Source: PALSA-660 sp963726435
GTDB lineage: Bacteria; Actinomycetota; Coriobacteriia; Anaerosomatales; PALSA-660
DNA: 64,000 nt
Assembly: GCA_963726435.1 (NCBI GenBank)
Contig: CAVSCJ010000006.1
Span: 248,001 to 312,000 of the forward strand
Reading direction: 5' to 3'
Below, piece by piece: positions 1-9,362 of the stretch; within the stretch, counting starts at the first letter, position 1, and each line of letters opens with the position of its first letter. The notes beneath the pieces were generated by a model. The model searched no databases. It was not told the origin of the DNA and was given only the letters and a program-made list of their open reading frames with translations. The position numbers were made by a program, and so were the translations under genes.

Positions 1-558
1 CCTCGCGGCGCGCCGCCTCAGATCGCCGGTGTGCTGCTGGACGAGGCCGGGATCGCGCGGCGGGTCGCAGAGTTGGGCGCTTCCATCTCCTCCGACTACT
101 CGGGCCGCGAAGTCGTTCTCGTCACGCTCCTGAGAGGCGGCCTGTACTTCCTGGCCGACCTGTGCCGGGAGATCGAGGGCGAGACTCGGCTCGACTTCAT
201 GGCGATCACGTCCTACGGTCGTGGAGAGCACCCGGGAGGCGTGCGCATCACCAAAGACCTGGACGAGGACATCGGCGGTGCGCACGTGCTCGTCGTCGAG
301 GACATCATCGACACGGGCCTGACTCTGAACTACCTCCTCGGTGTGCTCCGTTCGCGCGATCCGGCGAGTCTGGAGGTCGCGGTCCTCCTCGACCGCGACC
401 AGCGCAGGATCGCCGACCTTCCTGTCGCGTATCGGGGGTTCCACATGCCCGACACCTTCGCGGTCGGCTACGGCCTGGACCTCGACGGCCGCTTCCGCAA
501 TCTGCGCTACCTCGGGGTGGTCGCGGAAGAGGCACTCGAACAGGCGGGGGTGATCTAG
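1..558 (+). CDS. hpt: Hypoxanthine (guanine) phosphoribosyltransferase, 5' end cut by window edge
   Basis: Transfers the phosphoribosyl group from PRPP to hypoxanthine or guanine in cytoplasmic purine salvage. The PRPP-binding loop EDIIDTG is at about residues 90-96 counted from the GTG at 31, preceded by the hydrophobic strand HVLVV; an early LLRGG loop and the C-terminal FAVGYGLD block are also typical. The frame is open back to base 1 (..APPQIAGVLLDE), and family members usually carry about 10 more residues before this point, so the true start probably lies outside the window and the GTG at 31 is only a fallback. The next gene, apt, is also a purine salvage enzyme on the same strand about 125 bp downstream. 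Confidence 0.93.
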   Translation, partial: PRGAPPQIAGVLLDEAGIARRVAELGASISSDYSGREVVLVTLLRGGLYFLADLCREIEGETRLDFMAITSYGRGEHPGGVRITKDLDEDIGGAHVLVVEDIIDTGLTLNYLLGVLRSRDPASLEVAVLLDRDQRRIADLPVAYRGFHMPDTFAVGYGLDLDGRFRNLRYLGVVAEEALEQAGVI

Positions 559-682
559 CGATGGCTAGCCGGTTCGGCTGCCCCAGCCCGGAGATCGCAT
601 CCCGTGCGCGTGCCGGATCCTGCGTATGCTACCCTCGGAAGCCCTGACGATTGCGTCCAGCCGAAGCGACCGGGAGGCGCGC

Positions 683-1198
683 GTGAACCTCGAGTCATAC
701 ATCCGCGACATCGACGACTTCCCCAAGCCGGGGATCGTCTTCAAAGACATCACGCCGCTCCTCGCAAGCCCCGAAGGGTTCCGCGAGGCGATCGAGATGC
801 TCGCCCTACCCTTCGATAGCGACGGCGTCACCAAGGTGCTCGGCGCTGAGGCACGCGGGTTCATCCTCGGGGGCGCCCTGGCCTACCGCCTGGGCGCCGG
901 CTTCGTACCCGCGCGCAAGCCGGGCAAGCTCCCATGGAACACCACGAGCGCCGAGTATGCTCTCGAGTACGGCACCGACGAGCTGGAGATGCACACCGAC
1001 GCCGTCGGCTCGGGAGACCGAGTGCTGATCGTGGACGACGTGCTGGCGACCGGAGGGACAGCCTCTGCCAAGGCCGAGCTCGTGACCCGCAGTGGAGCGA
1101 CGGTCGTGGGCTTCACGTTTCTTCTGGAGCTCGACTTCCTGCACGGCCGCGACAAGCTTGGGAATCACCGGATCGTATCCCTGGTGCACGTCGAGTAG
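683..1198 (+). CDS. apt: Adenine phosphoribosyltransferase
   Basis: Converts adenine plus PRPP to AMP. The 171-residue protein has the usual length. It shows the N-terminal block IRDIDDFPKPGIVFKDITPL of Apt, the EARGF strand (about 56-60), the RKPGKLP flexible loop and the PRPP motif VLIVDDVLATGGT (about 114-126). I chose the GTG at 683 because GGGAGG lies 5 bases upstream and the protein then begins exactly where Apt proteins begin; an ATG at 626 is in frame but adds a non-conserved leader. It follows hpt on the same strand, giving a small purine-salvage pair. Confidence 0.95.
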   Translation: MNLESYIRDIDDFPKPGIVFKDITPLLASPEGFREAIEMLALPFDSDGVTKVLGAEARGFILGGALAYRLGAGFVPARKPGKLPWNTTSAEYALEYGTDELEMHTDAVGSGDRVLIVDDVLATGGTASAKAELVTRSGATVVGFTFLLELDFLHGRDKLGNHRIVSLVHVE

Positions 1199-1349
1199 GG
1201 CGTCCTGCGGCGCGGTCGGACCCGTTCGGCGGAGGTCCCGTCGTGCTCCCGTGGTATCATCAACCCAGCCTGATGCAGGCTCTTGAAGCGTGCACGCACG
1301 GACCCTTCGCGCAGCCGATCGACCGTTTCACAACGGGGGTTTGAAGCTG

Positions 1350-2462
1350 GTGCGACGCATCACCGGCCATCCGGCCACATCGTCTTGGATCCCATGCGCA
1401 CTCGCCGTGTGCTTGCTCGCCGCGCCCGCTGCTGCGCTGGCCGCGCCCTCGAACGCGAAGATCAGGGCGACGCAGGCCGAGGCCGCGAAGGCCGAGACCG
1501 AGCTGCAGGACCTCAACGACGACCTCGAGTTGAAGCAGACCGACCTCGAGGACGTCACCATCGCCCTCCAGACCACACGCAGCGACATCTCAGTGACCGA
1601 GGAGCGCTTGGCCAAGGCCCAGGCCGCTTTCGAGCTATCCGAGGCGCGACTCGCCGACCGGGCGGACGTCATCTACCGCAGCGGCTCGGTGGACCTTCTG
1701 GCAGTCCTGCTCGGCACGTCGTCCTTCGCAGACTTCGTCACCCGGCTCGACCTTCTGAACCGGATCACCACCTCCGACGCTGAGCTGGTCGCCCAGGTCG
1801 AGGCGGACCGTAATCAGGTAGCCGAGACCAAGTCGTCCCTGGAGAATCGTGAGGCCGAGGAGGTCGAGCTGAGGTCGCAGGCCCAGGTCAAGACCGACCT
1901 GGTCAAGGCTGCGGTCGCGAAGCAGTCGGCGTACGTGACATCCCTGACGGCCGAGATCAAGAAGCTCATGAAGGCTGAGGCGGACCGGCAGGCGCGCATC
2001 GCTGCGGAGCTCGCGCGCCAAGCCGCCGAAGCGGCCTCGCACGCCTCGACTCGCCCCAGCGACGCGGGCGCGCCGGGCGAACCGCACCCCGCGGCGGCGA
2101 CCGCCGCCAAGCGCTACCTGGGCGTGCCGTATGTGTGGGGCGGAACGTCCCCCGCGGGGTTCGACTGCTCCGGTCTGTGCCAGTATTCCTACGGCCAGAT
2201 CGGCATCTCGATCCCCAGAACGAGCCGGTCGCAGTTCACCATAGGCAAGTTCATACCGCCGGCACGGACCGACCTCCTGGAACCGGGGGACCTGGTCTTC
2301 TTCGGCTACGGGGGAGACCCCAACCAGGTCCATCACGTCGGGATGTATGTCGGCGGCGGAGTATTCATCCACGCCCCGGGCACGGGCGGTCACGTCACGT
2401 ACTCGTCGCTGTCGGATCGCATCAGCTCCCGTCGCGACTACGTGGGGGCGGTCCGACCGTAG
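1350..2462 (+). CDS. Secreted coiled-coil NlpC/P60 peptidoglycan endopeptidase
   Basis: Predicted to be exported and to cut peptide stems of peptidoglycan. From the GTG at 1350 (GGGGGT about 10 bases upstream) the protein has a signal peptide ending near AALAA (residues 1-31), then a charged alpha-helical coiled coil (about 35-215), a short Ala/Pro-rich linker and a C-terminal NlpC/P60 domain. Catalytic residues are visible: Cys273 in GFDCSG, His329 in HHVGMYVG and a third polar residue His341 in FIHAPG. The layout matches RipA/PcsB-like hydrolases linked to cell separation. A TTG at 1341 is an alternative start but leaves no room for the ribosome site. Confidence 0.9.
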   Translation: MRRITGHPATSSWIPCALAVCLLAAPAAALAAPSNAKIRATQAEAAKAETELQDLNDDLELKQTDLEDVTIALQTTRSDISVTEERLAKAQAAFELSEARLADRADVIYRSGSVDLLAVLLGTSSFADFVTRLDLLNRITTSDAELVAQVEADRNQVAETKSSLENREAEEVELRSQAQVKTDLVKAAVAKQSAYVTSLTAEIKKLMKAEADRQARIAAELARQAAEAASHASTRPSDAGAPGEPHPAAATAAKRYLGVPYVWGGTSPAGFDCSGLCQYSYGQIGISIPRTSRSQFTIGKFIPPARTDLLEPGDLVFFGYGGDPNQVHHVGMYVGGGVFIHAPGTGGHVTYSSLSDRISSRRDYVGAVRP

Positions 2463-2496
2463 GGCTCCTTCGGCCGTAGGTGCATGGAACCTATGG

Positions 2497-2502
2497 TAGA
2501 AT
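2497..2502 (+). promoter_or_regulatory. Candidate extended -10 (TGGTAGAAT) upstream of iorA operon
   Basis: TAGAAT is preceded by TGG and lies 53 bases before the iorA start in the gap after the NlpC/P60 gene. No convincing TTGACA-like hexamer is 17 bases upstream, so this rests on the -10 alone. It is the only promoter-like element I see ahead of the iorA-paaK operon. Confidence 0.35.
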
Positions 2503-2554
2503 CCGTCGCACCCGCGCCGGTCAGGTCGTTCGATGCACCCTTGGGAAGGTCACC

Positions 2555-4315
2555 GTGCCCGTGCCCGTACTGCTATCCGGCAATGAAGCCATCGCTCAGG
2601 GCGCTTGGGAGGCCGGCGTGGTGGTGGGGGCGGGGTACCCCGGGACTCCTTCGACGGACATCCTCGAGACTCTCGTCCGCATGCCGGGAGTACGCTGCGA
2701 GTGGGCGCCGAACGAGAAGGTCGCTCTCGAGGTCGCCATCGGGGCCAGCTTCGCGGGCGCGCGGGCGATGGCCACCATGAAGCACGTCGGGCTGAACGTC
2801 GCCGCGGACCCTCTTATGACCGTCGCCTACACGGGCGTCCGTGGAGGGCTGGTCGTCGTGGTCGCGGACGACCCGGGAATGCACTCCTCCCAGAACGAGC
2901 AGGACAGCCGGCGCTGGGGGCCGTTCGGCAAGGTCCCGATCCTCGAGCCCTGCGACAGCACCGAGGCCCTGGAGATGGCGCGCTACGCCTTCGGGCTCTC
3001 CGAGGAACTCGACATGCCGGTCCTGCTGCGTTCGACGACGCGGTTGTCGCACGGCAAGGGCCTGGTCGAGGTCGGGGAGCGCGCACAGGCTCCTCGAGAG
3101 GTGTACAAGACGTCGCGCCCGAAGTGGGTGATGATGCCGGGGGCGGCGAAGGTGCGTCGCGCCGACCTCGGGAGACGGCTCGCAGCCGCCGCCGAGCTCA
3201 GCGAGGCCAGTGCGTTCACCCGCGAGGAGCTGCGCGACACCTCTCTGGGCGTCATCACGTCGGGCATCCCATACCAGTACGTCCGGGAGGCCCTGCCGGA
3301 CGCGTCCACTCTCAAGATCGGGATGACCTACCCGCTGCCCGAGAGGCGCATCCGCGACTTCGCCTCGCGCGTGGAGCGTCTCTGCGTCGTCGAGGAGCTC
3401 GACCCCTACATCCGCTCCTCGGTGCTCGCGATGGGCCTCGAGGTCGACGATGTCGCCCTCCCCAGCATGGGCGAGCTGAGCGCCGGTACGGTGGGCCGCG
3501 CCTTCGGCGTCGAACCTCCAGAGACGCGCGAGCCGATGACAGACCTACCCGCGCGCCCGCCGATGCTATGTCCGGGCTGCCCGCACCGCGGAGTGTTCCG
3601 GGCGCTGCGGGAGATGGACGCGATCGCGACAGGCGATATCGGCTGCTACACGCTCGCGGCCCTGCCGCCCCTAGGGGCTATGGACAGCTGCGTGTGCATG
3701 GGTGCGTCGATAGGCATGGCGCACGGCTTCGCACTCGCGGGCGAAGGCCCGGCCGACCGACCGGTCGTGGCCGTCATCGGGGACTCCACTTTCGCTCACT
3801 CCGGGCTCACCGGTCTCTTGGGCGCGGTCTACAACGGTGGCTCCGAGACGATCGTGGTGCTCGACAACCGGATCACCGCGATGACAGGGCACCAGGACAA
3901 CCCCTTCACGGGGCGTACTCTCGCGGGCGACCCGGCACCGGGGATCGACATAGAGGCCGTCGTGCGCGGCTTGGGAGTCACGGACGTTCAGACCGTCGAC
4001 CCCAACCTGTTCCGGCCGACGGAGAAGGCGCTGCGGCGCGCGATCCAGCACCGCGGCGTGTCGGTGGTCATCGCCAAGGCGCCCTGCGTCCTGCTGTCAC
4101 GAGAGACGGTCGATCCCTTCGCCATCGACGAGACGGCATGCACCGCGTGCGGCATCTGCATCCGTCTGGGTTGCCCCGCCATCAGCCGTGACGCAGAGAG
4201 CCGCGCCAACATCGATGCGGATGTCTGCGTCGGCTGTCGTCAGTGCGTGCAGGTCTGCACCTATGGCGCGATCGTGCGTACCGGGCGCAGCTGCGATGTC
4301 GGGGCCGGAGCGTGA
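2555..4315 (+). CDS. iorA: Indolepyruvate:ferredoxin oxidoreductase, alpha subunit
   Basis: Catalytic subunit of the oxygen-sensitive enzyme that decarboxylates aryl- or branched 2-oxo acids to acyl-CoA, reducing ferredoxin. The 586-residue protein starts LLSGNEAIAQGAWEAG as IorA proteins do. It has the pyruvate:ferredoxin oxidoreductase-like domain with ATMKHVGLN, the central CPGCPHRG block, and the thiamine-diphosphate site GDSTFAHSG..LDNRITAMTGHQ. The C-terminus holds two 4Fe-4S motifs at about 529-542 (CxxCxxCxxxxCP) and 558-568 (CxxCxxCxxxC). The GTG at 2555 has GGGAAGG just upstream; the GTG at 2561 is also possible. It overlaps iorB by 4 bp (GTGA), indicating coupled translation. Confidence 0.95.
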   Translation: MPVPVLLSGNEAIAQGAWEAGVVVGAGYPGTPSTDILETLVRMPGVRCEWAPNEKVALEVAIGASFAGARAMATMKHVGLNVAADPLMTVAYTGVRGGLVVVVADDPGMHSSQNEQDSRRWGPFGKVPILEPCDSTEALEMARYAFGLSEELDMPVLLRSTTRLSHGKGLVEVGERAQAPREVYKTSRPKWVMMPGAAKVRRADLGRRLAAAAELSEASAFTREELRDTSLGVITSGIPYQYVREALPDASTLKIGMTYPLPERRIRDFASRVERLCVVEELDPYIRSSVLAMGLEVDDVALPSMGELSAGTVGRAFGVEPPETREPMTDLPARPPMLCPGCPHRGVFRALREMDAIATGDIGCYTLAALPPLGAMDSCVCMGASIGMAHGFALAGEGPADRPVVAVIGDSTFAHSGLTGLLGAVYNGGSETIVVLDNRITAMTGHQDNPFTGRTLAGDPAPGIDIEAVVRGLGVTDVQTVDPNLFRPTEKALRRAIQHRGVSVVIAKAPCVLLSRETVDPFAIDETACTACGICIRLGCPAISRDAESRANIDADVCVGCRQCVQVCTYGAIVRTGRSCDVGAGA

Positions 4316-4899
4316 GCGTGACGAGCGTCATGCTCGTCGGCGTGGGCGGCCAAGGAACGATCCTGGCCGCCGACGTACTGGCGAAGGTGGCGGCAGCGGC
4401 GGGCTTCGATGTGAAGCTGTCGGAGGTGCACGGGATGTCTCAGCGGGGCGGCAGCGTGGACACCGTCGTGCGATTCGGTGACCACGTGTACTCACCGACC
4501 GTGGATCCCGGCGGAGCCGACCACCTCGTCGCTTTCGAGTTGCTCGAGGCTGCCCGGTGGCTCCACTACTGCAAGCCCGAGGGGCGCCTGGTGGTGAACA
4601 ACCGCGTGATCGCCCCCCTGCCGGTGCTGATCGGCGATTCGTCGACTCCGACGGGCGTCGAGGCGGCCTTGACGTTCGAGGGTGCGGTGCTCGTGGATGC
4701 CGACGAGATCGCCTGTCAGGCGGGCTCGCCCCGTTCGGCCAACGTCGTACTGCTGGGGGCTCTGTCAGTGGGGCTGCCGTTCGAAGACTCGGCCTGGCGC
4801 GACGTGATCACGTCGCGGGTGCCCGCCAAGACCGTCGACGGCAACCTGGCGGCGTTCGAGCTGGGACGCGCAGCCTGCAGTGGAGGGGAGTGCGGCTAG
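4312..4899 (+). CDS. iorB: Indolepyruvate:ferredoxin oxidoreductase, beta subunit
   Basis: Second subunit of IOR, the gamma-type domain of 2-oxo acid:ferredoxin oxidoreductases. The N-terminus VMLVGVGGQGTILAADVLA and the following SEVHGMSQRGGSV are diagnostic of IorB; the 195-residue length is normal. The GTG start overlaps the iorA stop codon by 4 bp, and the stop TAG abuts the ATG of the next gene. Tight packing with iorA and the ACT-domain gene shows one transcriptional unit. Confidence 0.95.
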   Translation: MSVTSVMLVGVGGQGTILAADVLAKVAAAAGFDVKLSEVHGMSQRGGSVDTVVRFGDHVYSPTVDPGGADHLVAFELLEAARWLHYCKPEGRLVVNNRVIAPLPVLIGDSSTPTGVEAALTFEGAVLVDADEIACQAGSPRSANVVLLGALSVGLPFEDSAWRDVITSRVPAKTVDGNLAAFELGRAACSGGECG

Positions 4900-5319
4900 A
4901 TGAGCGAGGTCATCCAGCTCTCGGTGTTCATCGCGAACGAGGCGGGCCGGGTCTCCGAGGTGACCAGCGTGCTCGGCGAGGCCGGCATCAACATCCGGGG
5001 GTTCTCGGTGTCGGACAGCGCGGACTACGGCATCCTGCGGCTCGTGGTCGACAAACCCGCGGAGGCCCACGAGGTCCTCAGGCGCGCCGGATTCACCGTC
5101 AAGGACACCGGCGTCATCTGCATCGACCTGCCGGACCACCCCGGGGGACTCGCGGCGGTGCTCAGGATCGTCTCGGAGGCAGGGGTCAACATCGAGTACG
5201 TCTACTCGCTCATCGGAACCTACGTGGTGCTCAACGTGGCCGATGTAGGCAGTGCCGTGGCTCTTCTGAAGGACCGCCCCGTCCGCCTGGTCTCCCAAGA
5301 GGAGATCGCGGCCGTATAG
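4900..5319 (+). CDS. Tandem ACT-domain amino-acid-binding protein
   Basis: A 139-residue stand-alone protein made of two ACT repeats. The first begins IQLSVFIANEAGRVSEVTSV with the loop EAGINIRGFS; the second begins VICIDLPDHPGGLAAVLRIV with EAGVNIEYVYS. ACT domains bind amino acids and usually give allosteric control. The gene starts directly after the iorB stop codon and precedes the branched-chain amino acid transporter, so sensing an aromatic or branched amino acid for this operon is a reasonable inference; the ligand is not shown by the sequence. Confidence 0.85.
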   Translation: MSEVIQLSVFIANEAGRVSEVTSVLGEAGINIRGFSVSDSADYGILRLVVDKPAEAHEVLRRAGFTVKDTGVICIDLPDHPGGLAAVLRIVSEAGVNIEYVYSLIGTYVVLNVADVGSAVALLKDRPVRLVSQEEIAAV

Positions 5320-5360
5320 ACGATGCCGCCCGAGAGAGCGGCGAAGGGGAGGGTGAAGGG

Positions 5361-6555
5361 ATGTTCGGGGCAAGGGGAATGCGAGGTGGAGCGGTCGTGC
5401 TGACGGTGGCGCTGCTCGCGGCCACCATGGTGGCGGGCGCCTGCAGCGCTACCGGCACCACAAGCAGCGGCGGCAACACGCCGATCAAGATCGGGGCGGT
5501 GTTGTCGACGACCGGCGCGCAGGCTGCGCTGGGATTGCCTGAGAAGAACGTGATCCTCATGGAGCTGAAGAGGATCAACGACGCGGGGGGCGTCAACGGC
5601 CGCCCGCTGGACGTGATCATCGAGGACGACGCGTCCGACGTCGACCAGGCGGTCTCGGTGACCACGCGCCTGATCGAGCAGGAGAAGGTCCTCGCTATCA
5701 TCGGATCGACCGGCACGGGCCAGACCATGCAGATGCGAGGGGAGATCGACAAGGCGAAGATCCCGCAGGTCTCGCTCGCCGGAGCGTTGGTCGTGACCGG
5801 GCAGTTCGACCCGCTGGTCTTCCAGACGCCGTGGTCGAACGCGCTGGTCGTTCCGACGACGCTCGAGTACCTGAAGTCGACGGGATACAAGAAGGTCGGT
5901 CTGATCACCGAGGACACGCGTTCGGCAAGGACGGGCGCGGACTCGTGAAGGAGCAGGCCACCAGCTACGGGCTCGAGATCGTAGCCGACGAGGTCTTCAA
6001 GCCCACCGATGTCGACATGACTGCGCAAGTCACTGTGATCAAGGGCGCCAGAGCCCGACGTCGTTCTCATGTGGTCTTCAGTGGCCGCGTCGGCGATCGT
6101 GCCGAAGACGATGGCGCAGCTCAACATGAAGACCCCGCTCGTGGGCAGTCATGGGATCGCGCAGCCAGGCGTTTGTGACCGGCGCAGGCGGGTCGGCCGA
6201 GGGGATGACGATGTTCGCTGGCAAGATCCTGGCTCCCGACTCGTACGGAGTGGGCTCCGAGGGATACAAGGTCGCCACGGGGTTCATCGACCGCTACAAG
6301 GCGGCCTACGGCGAGGCGCCGAGCAGCACCTTCGCCGGTCACGCGTACGACGGACTGTACTTGGTCGTCGAGGCCGCGAAGCGGCTGCCGGCCGACTTCA
6401 CCGCGGCGCAACTTCGGGACGAGATCGAGAAGACGAAGGGCTGGCAGGGGATCGGCGGCGTGTTCACGTTCTCGCCGACCGACCACAACGGCATGACCGC
6501 GAGCGACCTCGTGCGCTACACCGTCAAGGATGGCACCTGGGTCCTGGCTCAGTAG
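5361..6555 (+). CDS. livK: Branched-chain amino acid ABC transporter, substrate-binding lipoprotein (three frameshifts)
   Basis: Extracytoplasmic binding protein of a Liv-type ABC importer. It starts at ATG 5361 after AGGGGAGGG, with a signal peptide and lipidation Cys near residue 28 (VAGACSATG), then the Peripla_BP_6 fold (IKIGAVLSTTGAQAALG, IIGSTGTGQTMQM). The frame breaks three times: near 5920 (one base missing, before AFGKDGRG), near 6045 (one extra, before PDVVLMWSS) and near 6165 (one extra, before QAFVTGAGGSAEG). The conserved sequence resumes at once in the new frame each time and no internal nonsense codon is needed to explain it. Either indel sequencing errors or very recent inactivation fits. 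Confidence 0.85.
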
Positions 6556-6578
6556 TTCGAGGGTAGGGGGATCTTGCG

Positions 6579-6612
6579 GGCGGGCGCCCGGCTCAGAAGC
6601 CGGGCGCCCGCC
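6579..6612 (+). promoter_or_regulatory. Perfect 15-bp GC-rich hairpin between livK and livH
   Basis: The arms 6579-6593 and 6598-6612 pair perfectly (GGCGGGCGCCCGGCT-like left arm; all 15 positions complementary) around a CAGA tetraloop. No T-run follows, so it is not a standard intrinsic terminator. It sits just after the binding-protein gene, where ABC transporter operons often carry a stabiliser or partial terminator that keeps the binding protein in excess over membrane and ATPase subunits. Confidence 0.75.
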
Positions 6613-6661
6613 GAACGCAGGTTGACGGACCGGTGGCGGGCGGATCGGGAAGCGGGCGTTC

Positions 6662-7562
6662 GTGGACACTGCGGGGATTCTGCAGTTCGTCGTGGCGGGG
6701 CTCAAGAACGGGTCGATCTACGCCTTGGTGGCCTTGGGCTTCACGATCGTCTACGCCTCCACCAACGTGATCAACTTCGCCCAGGGCGAGTTCTACATGC
6801 TCGGAGGCATGCTGGGCGTGTTCGCTTTCAGCTCCCTCGGGCTGCCGCTGGGTCTGGCGGTTCCCATCGCGGTGGTCGCCACCGCCTGCATCGGGGCGCT
6901 CGTCGAGGTGCTGTTCGTGCGGAGACGCAAGGACGGCGAGCCGATGCCGCTGATCATCATCACGGTCGGCGTGTCGATGCTGCTCGCCTCGCAAGCGAGG
7001 CACTGGTTCGGGAGCGACGAGTTGCCGCTCCCGTCCTTCACGCCGGGCGCCTCTCTCTCGGTCGGTGGCGCGGCGATCGAGCGTCCAGACTCTGTGGATA
7101 TGGGGACTGACGATAGCGGCCGTTGTAGCTTTGACGCTCCTCTACGATCGCACCCGGCTCGGTCTGGCCATGCGCGCCTGCATGCAGAACCGCGAGGCCG
7201 CTCGCCTGATGGGCATCGACACGGCCTGGATCGTGATGATGAGCTTCGCGCTCGCGGCTATGCTCGGCGCGATCGGTGGCGTGGCCGTCACGCCGCTCAC
7301 GCAGACGCGCTTCGACATCGGGACCGGGATCGCGATCAAGGGATTCGCGGCGGCGGTCCTGGGAGGCTTGGGCAACCCGCTCGCAGCGGTCGCAGGAGGA
7401 CTCGTGATGGGGTTGGTGGAGAGCCTGTCGATCGCGGCACTCTCGACCGTCACGCAGGGATCGTCCACGTACAAGGACGTCATAGCGATCGCGGTTCTGC
7501 TGCTGGTGCTCTTCCTGCGACCTCAGGGTCTGTTCGTGCGCGCGACCAAAGAGAAGGTCTGA
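6662..7562 (+). CDS. livH: Branched-chain amino acid ABC transporter permease LivH (one frameshift)
   Basis: Membrane permease of the Liv importer. It starts at GTG 6662 with VAGLKNGSIYALVALGFTIV and the diagnostic NVINFAQGEFYMLGG, followed by several hydrophobic segments. After SVGGAAIER the frame shifts near 7085 (an extra C in CGTCCAGAC restores QTLWIWG) and continues to TGA at 7562 with the conserved RACMQNREAARLMGID, FDIGTGIAIKGFAAAVLGGLGN and VLFLRPQGLF motifs. The restored length of about 300 residues is normal for LivH. Confidence 0.87.
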
Positions 7563-7569
7563 GCCGACG

Positions 7570-8597
7570 ATGCACCGCCCGGACCGATCGACCGTGCTCC
7601 GCGCGGCTGCGGTGATCGCCGGGGTCGCGCTGGTCGCGTGCGTGCCGTTCGTGGTCCAGGACCGGTACCTGTTGCGCATCCTCACCTTGGTCGGTATCAA
7701 CCTGGTGGTCGTCTCGGGGCTGTCTCTTCTGTTCGGGTATGCGGGACAGGTCTCTCTCGGCCACGCCGCGTTCGTCGGGATAGGAGCGTATGGCTCCGCG
7801 TACCTGTCGAAGGCGGGCTGGCCCTGGCTCCTGGCGGTGGCCGCCGGCGTCGCTCTGGCGGCTGCAGGCGGTCTGCTGCTGGCCATGCCCAGCCTCAGGC
7901 TCAAGGGTCACTACCTGGCCATGGCCACCCTCGGCTTTGGCGAGATCATGTTCGTGTTCTTCGACAACGCGGAGGCGATAACCGGCGGTTCGGACGGCCT
8001 CCAGCAGATCCCTCCGGCGTCGTTCGGCCCGATCCAGGTCACCACGCCGGAGGGCAACTTCTGGCTCGTCTGGGCGTTCGTGTGCGTGTCACTGCTGCTC
8101 GTGCACAACGTCGTTAGACGCCGCCCCGGGCGGGCGCTGCGAGCGATCCATGGGTCTGAGATGGGGGCCATGGCGTGCGGGGTCGACATCGTCAGGGCCA
8201 AGATCGAGGTGTTCGTCGTCTCGGCCGCCCTCGCGGGACTTGCGGGTGCCCTGACTGCACACTACATCGGCTCGCTGTCGCCGTCGTCGTTCACGCTGCA
8301 CCGTTCGGTCGTCTTCCTCACGATGGTCGCCCTAGGCGGGTCGGGATCGCTCTTCGGGTCGGTCGCCGCGACTGTGCTGCTGACCCTTCTCCCCTATGTC
8401 GACTCCATCGTGCCGGGCGTGAGCAGGCAGGCCGCGGCCTTCCTCCAAGACTGGGAGCCGGACATCTACGGTCTCGTGCTCATCTCAGTGATGCTGTTCC
8501 TGCCAAGGGCCTGTCCGGCGTCGGCCGGGCAGCCGCCTCGCGGGTACGCGGATGGGCGGCACGCCCCGTTGCAGGCGGGGAGGGGAGCGCAACGTGA
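7570..8597 (+). CDS. livM: Branched-chain amino acid ABC transporter permease LivM (one frameshift near 3' end)
   Basis: Second permease of the importer. ATG at 7570 follows livH by 7 bases. Typical motifs are GYAGQVSLGHAAFVGIGAY and LKGHYLAMATLGFGEI, plus AALAGLAGALTAHYIG and multiple membrane helices. Near 8501 one base appears missing (CTGCCAAGG); restoring it gives FLPKGLSGVGRAA and a stop at 8597. That stop overlaps the livG GTG by 4 bp, the same coupling seen at the other junctions of this operon, which supports the corrected 3' end. Confidence 0.87.
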
Positions 8598-9362
8598 GCA
8601 TGCTCGCCGCGCGCGAGCTCAGCAAACGCTTCGGCGGCCTCGTCGCGGTCGACAGAGTATCCTTCGAGGTGTTCGAGGGCACCATCCACGCCGTGATCGG
8701 CCCGAACGGGGCGGGCAAGAGCACGCTCTTCAACCTGCTCACGGGCTTCGATGCCGCGGACGCCGGCGATGTCCTGTTCGAGGGGCGCTCCATCTCGGGC
8801 CTGCGACCCCACCAGATCGTACGCAGGGGCATCGCGCGCACGTTCCAGACGACGCGGCTGTTCGACGAGATGTCGGTGCTCGACAACGTGCTCGTTGGCG
8901 CGCATACGCGGACGAAGGCGGGGCTTCTCCGCTCGGCTCTGATGCTTCCCGGAGTGGGCGAGGAGGAGGCAGCGGCCAGGCGCCAGGCGCATCCACTGCC
9001 TGCGCGCCGTGGGGATGGACCATCTCGCTAACGAGCCGGCAGCCGACCTGCCGCACGGCAGCCGGCGCCTGGTGGAGATAGCCCGCTGCCTCGCAGGCCA
9101 GCCGCGGCTCGTGCTACTCGACGAGCCGGCGGCGGGTCTGAACGGAGCGGAGACCGCACGGCTCGGAGAGACGCTCGAGCGCATCTGCGACGCGGGCGTG
9201 ACCCTGGTCATCGTCGAGCACGACATGGGGTTGGTGATGGGCATCAGCGATGCCGTGCTTGTGCTCAGCGAGGGGCGCAAGATTGCGGAGGGGTCGCCTT
9301 TGCTGATCCAGAAGGACCCCGCGGTCATCGAGGCCTACCTGGGAGAGGCGGACTCGCAGTGA
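8594..9362 (+). CDS. livG: Branched-chain amino acid ABC transporter ATPase LivG (one frameshift)
   Basis: Cytoplasmic ATPase. GTG at 8594 follows AGGGGAG and overlaps the livM stop. Walker A is GPNGAGKST, with the Q-loop region GIARTFQTTRLF that marks LivG. Near 8992 an extra C (GCGCATCC) shifts the frame; the alternate frame continues IHCLRAVGMDHLANEPAADL, a signature variant LPHGSRR, Walker B RLVLLDEPAAGLN and the switch IVEHDMG. The end TGA at 9362 overlaps livF by 4 bp. Confidence 0.87.

Noticed and set aside
162..647. Long Arg/Pro/Gly-rich ORFs in other frames throughout the window
   Set aside because: They are out-of-frame shadows of high-GC genes: Arg/Ala/Pro-rich, without family motifs, and fully covered by recognised genes on the other frame or strand.
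1199..1349. Possible cyclic di-AMP (ydaO/yuaA) riboswitch before the NlpC/P60 gene
   Set aside because: Such genes often carry this riboswitch in actinobacteria, but the 150-base leader lacks its conserved segments and is too short; only a weak TATCAT -10-like element was seen.
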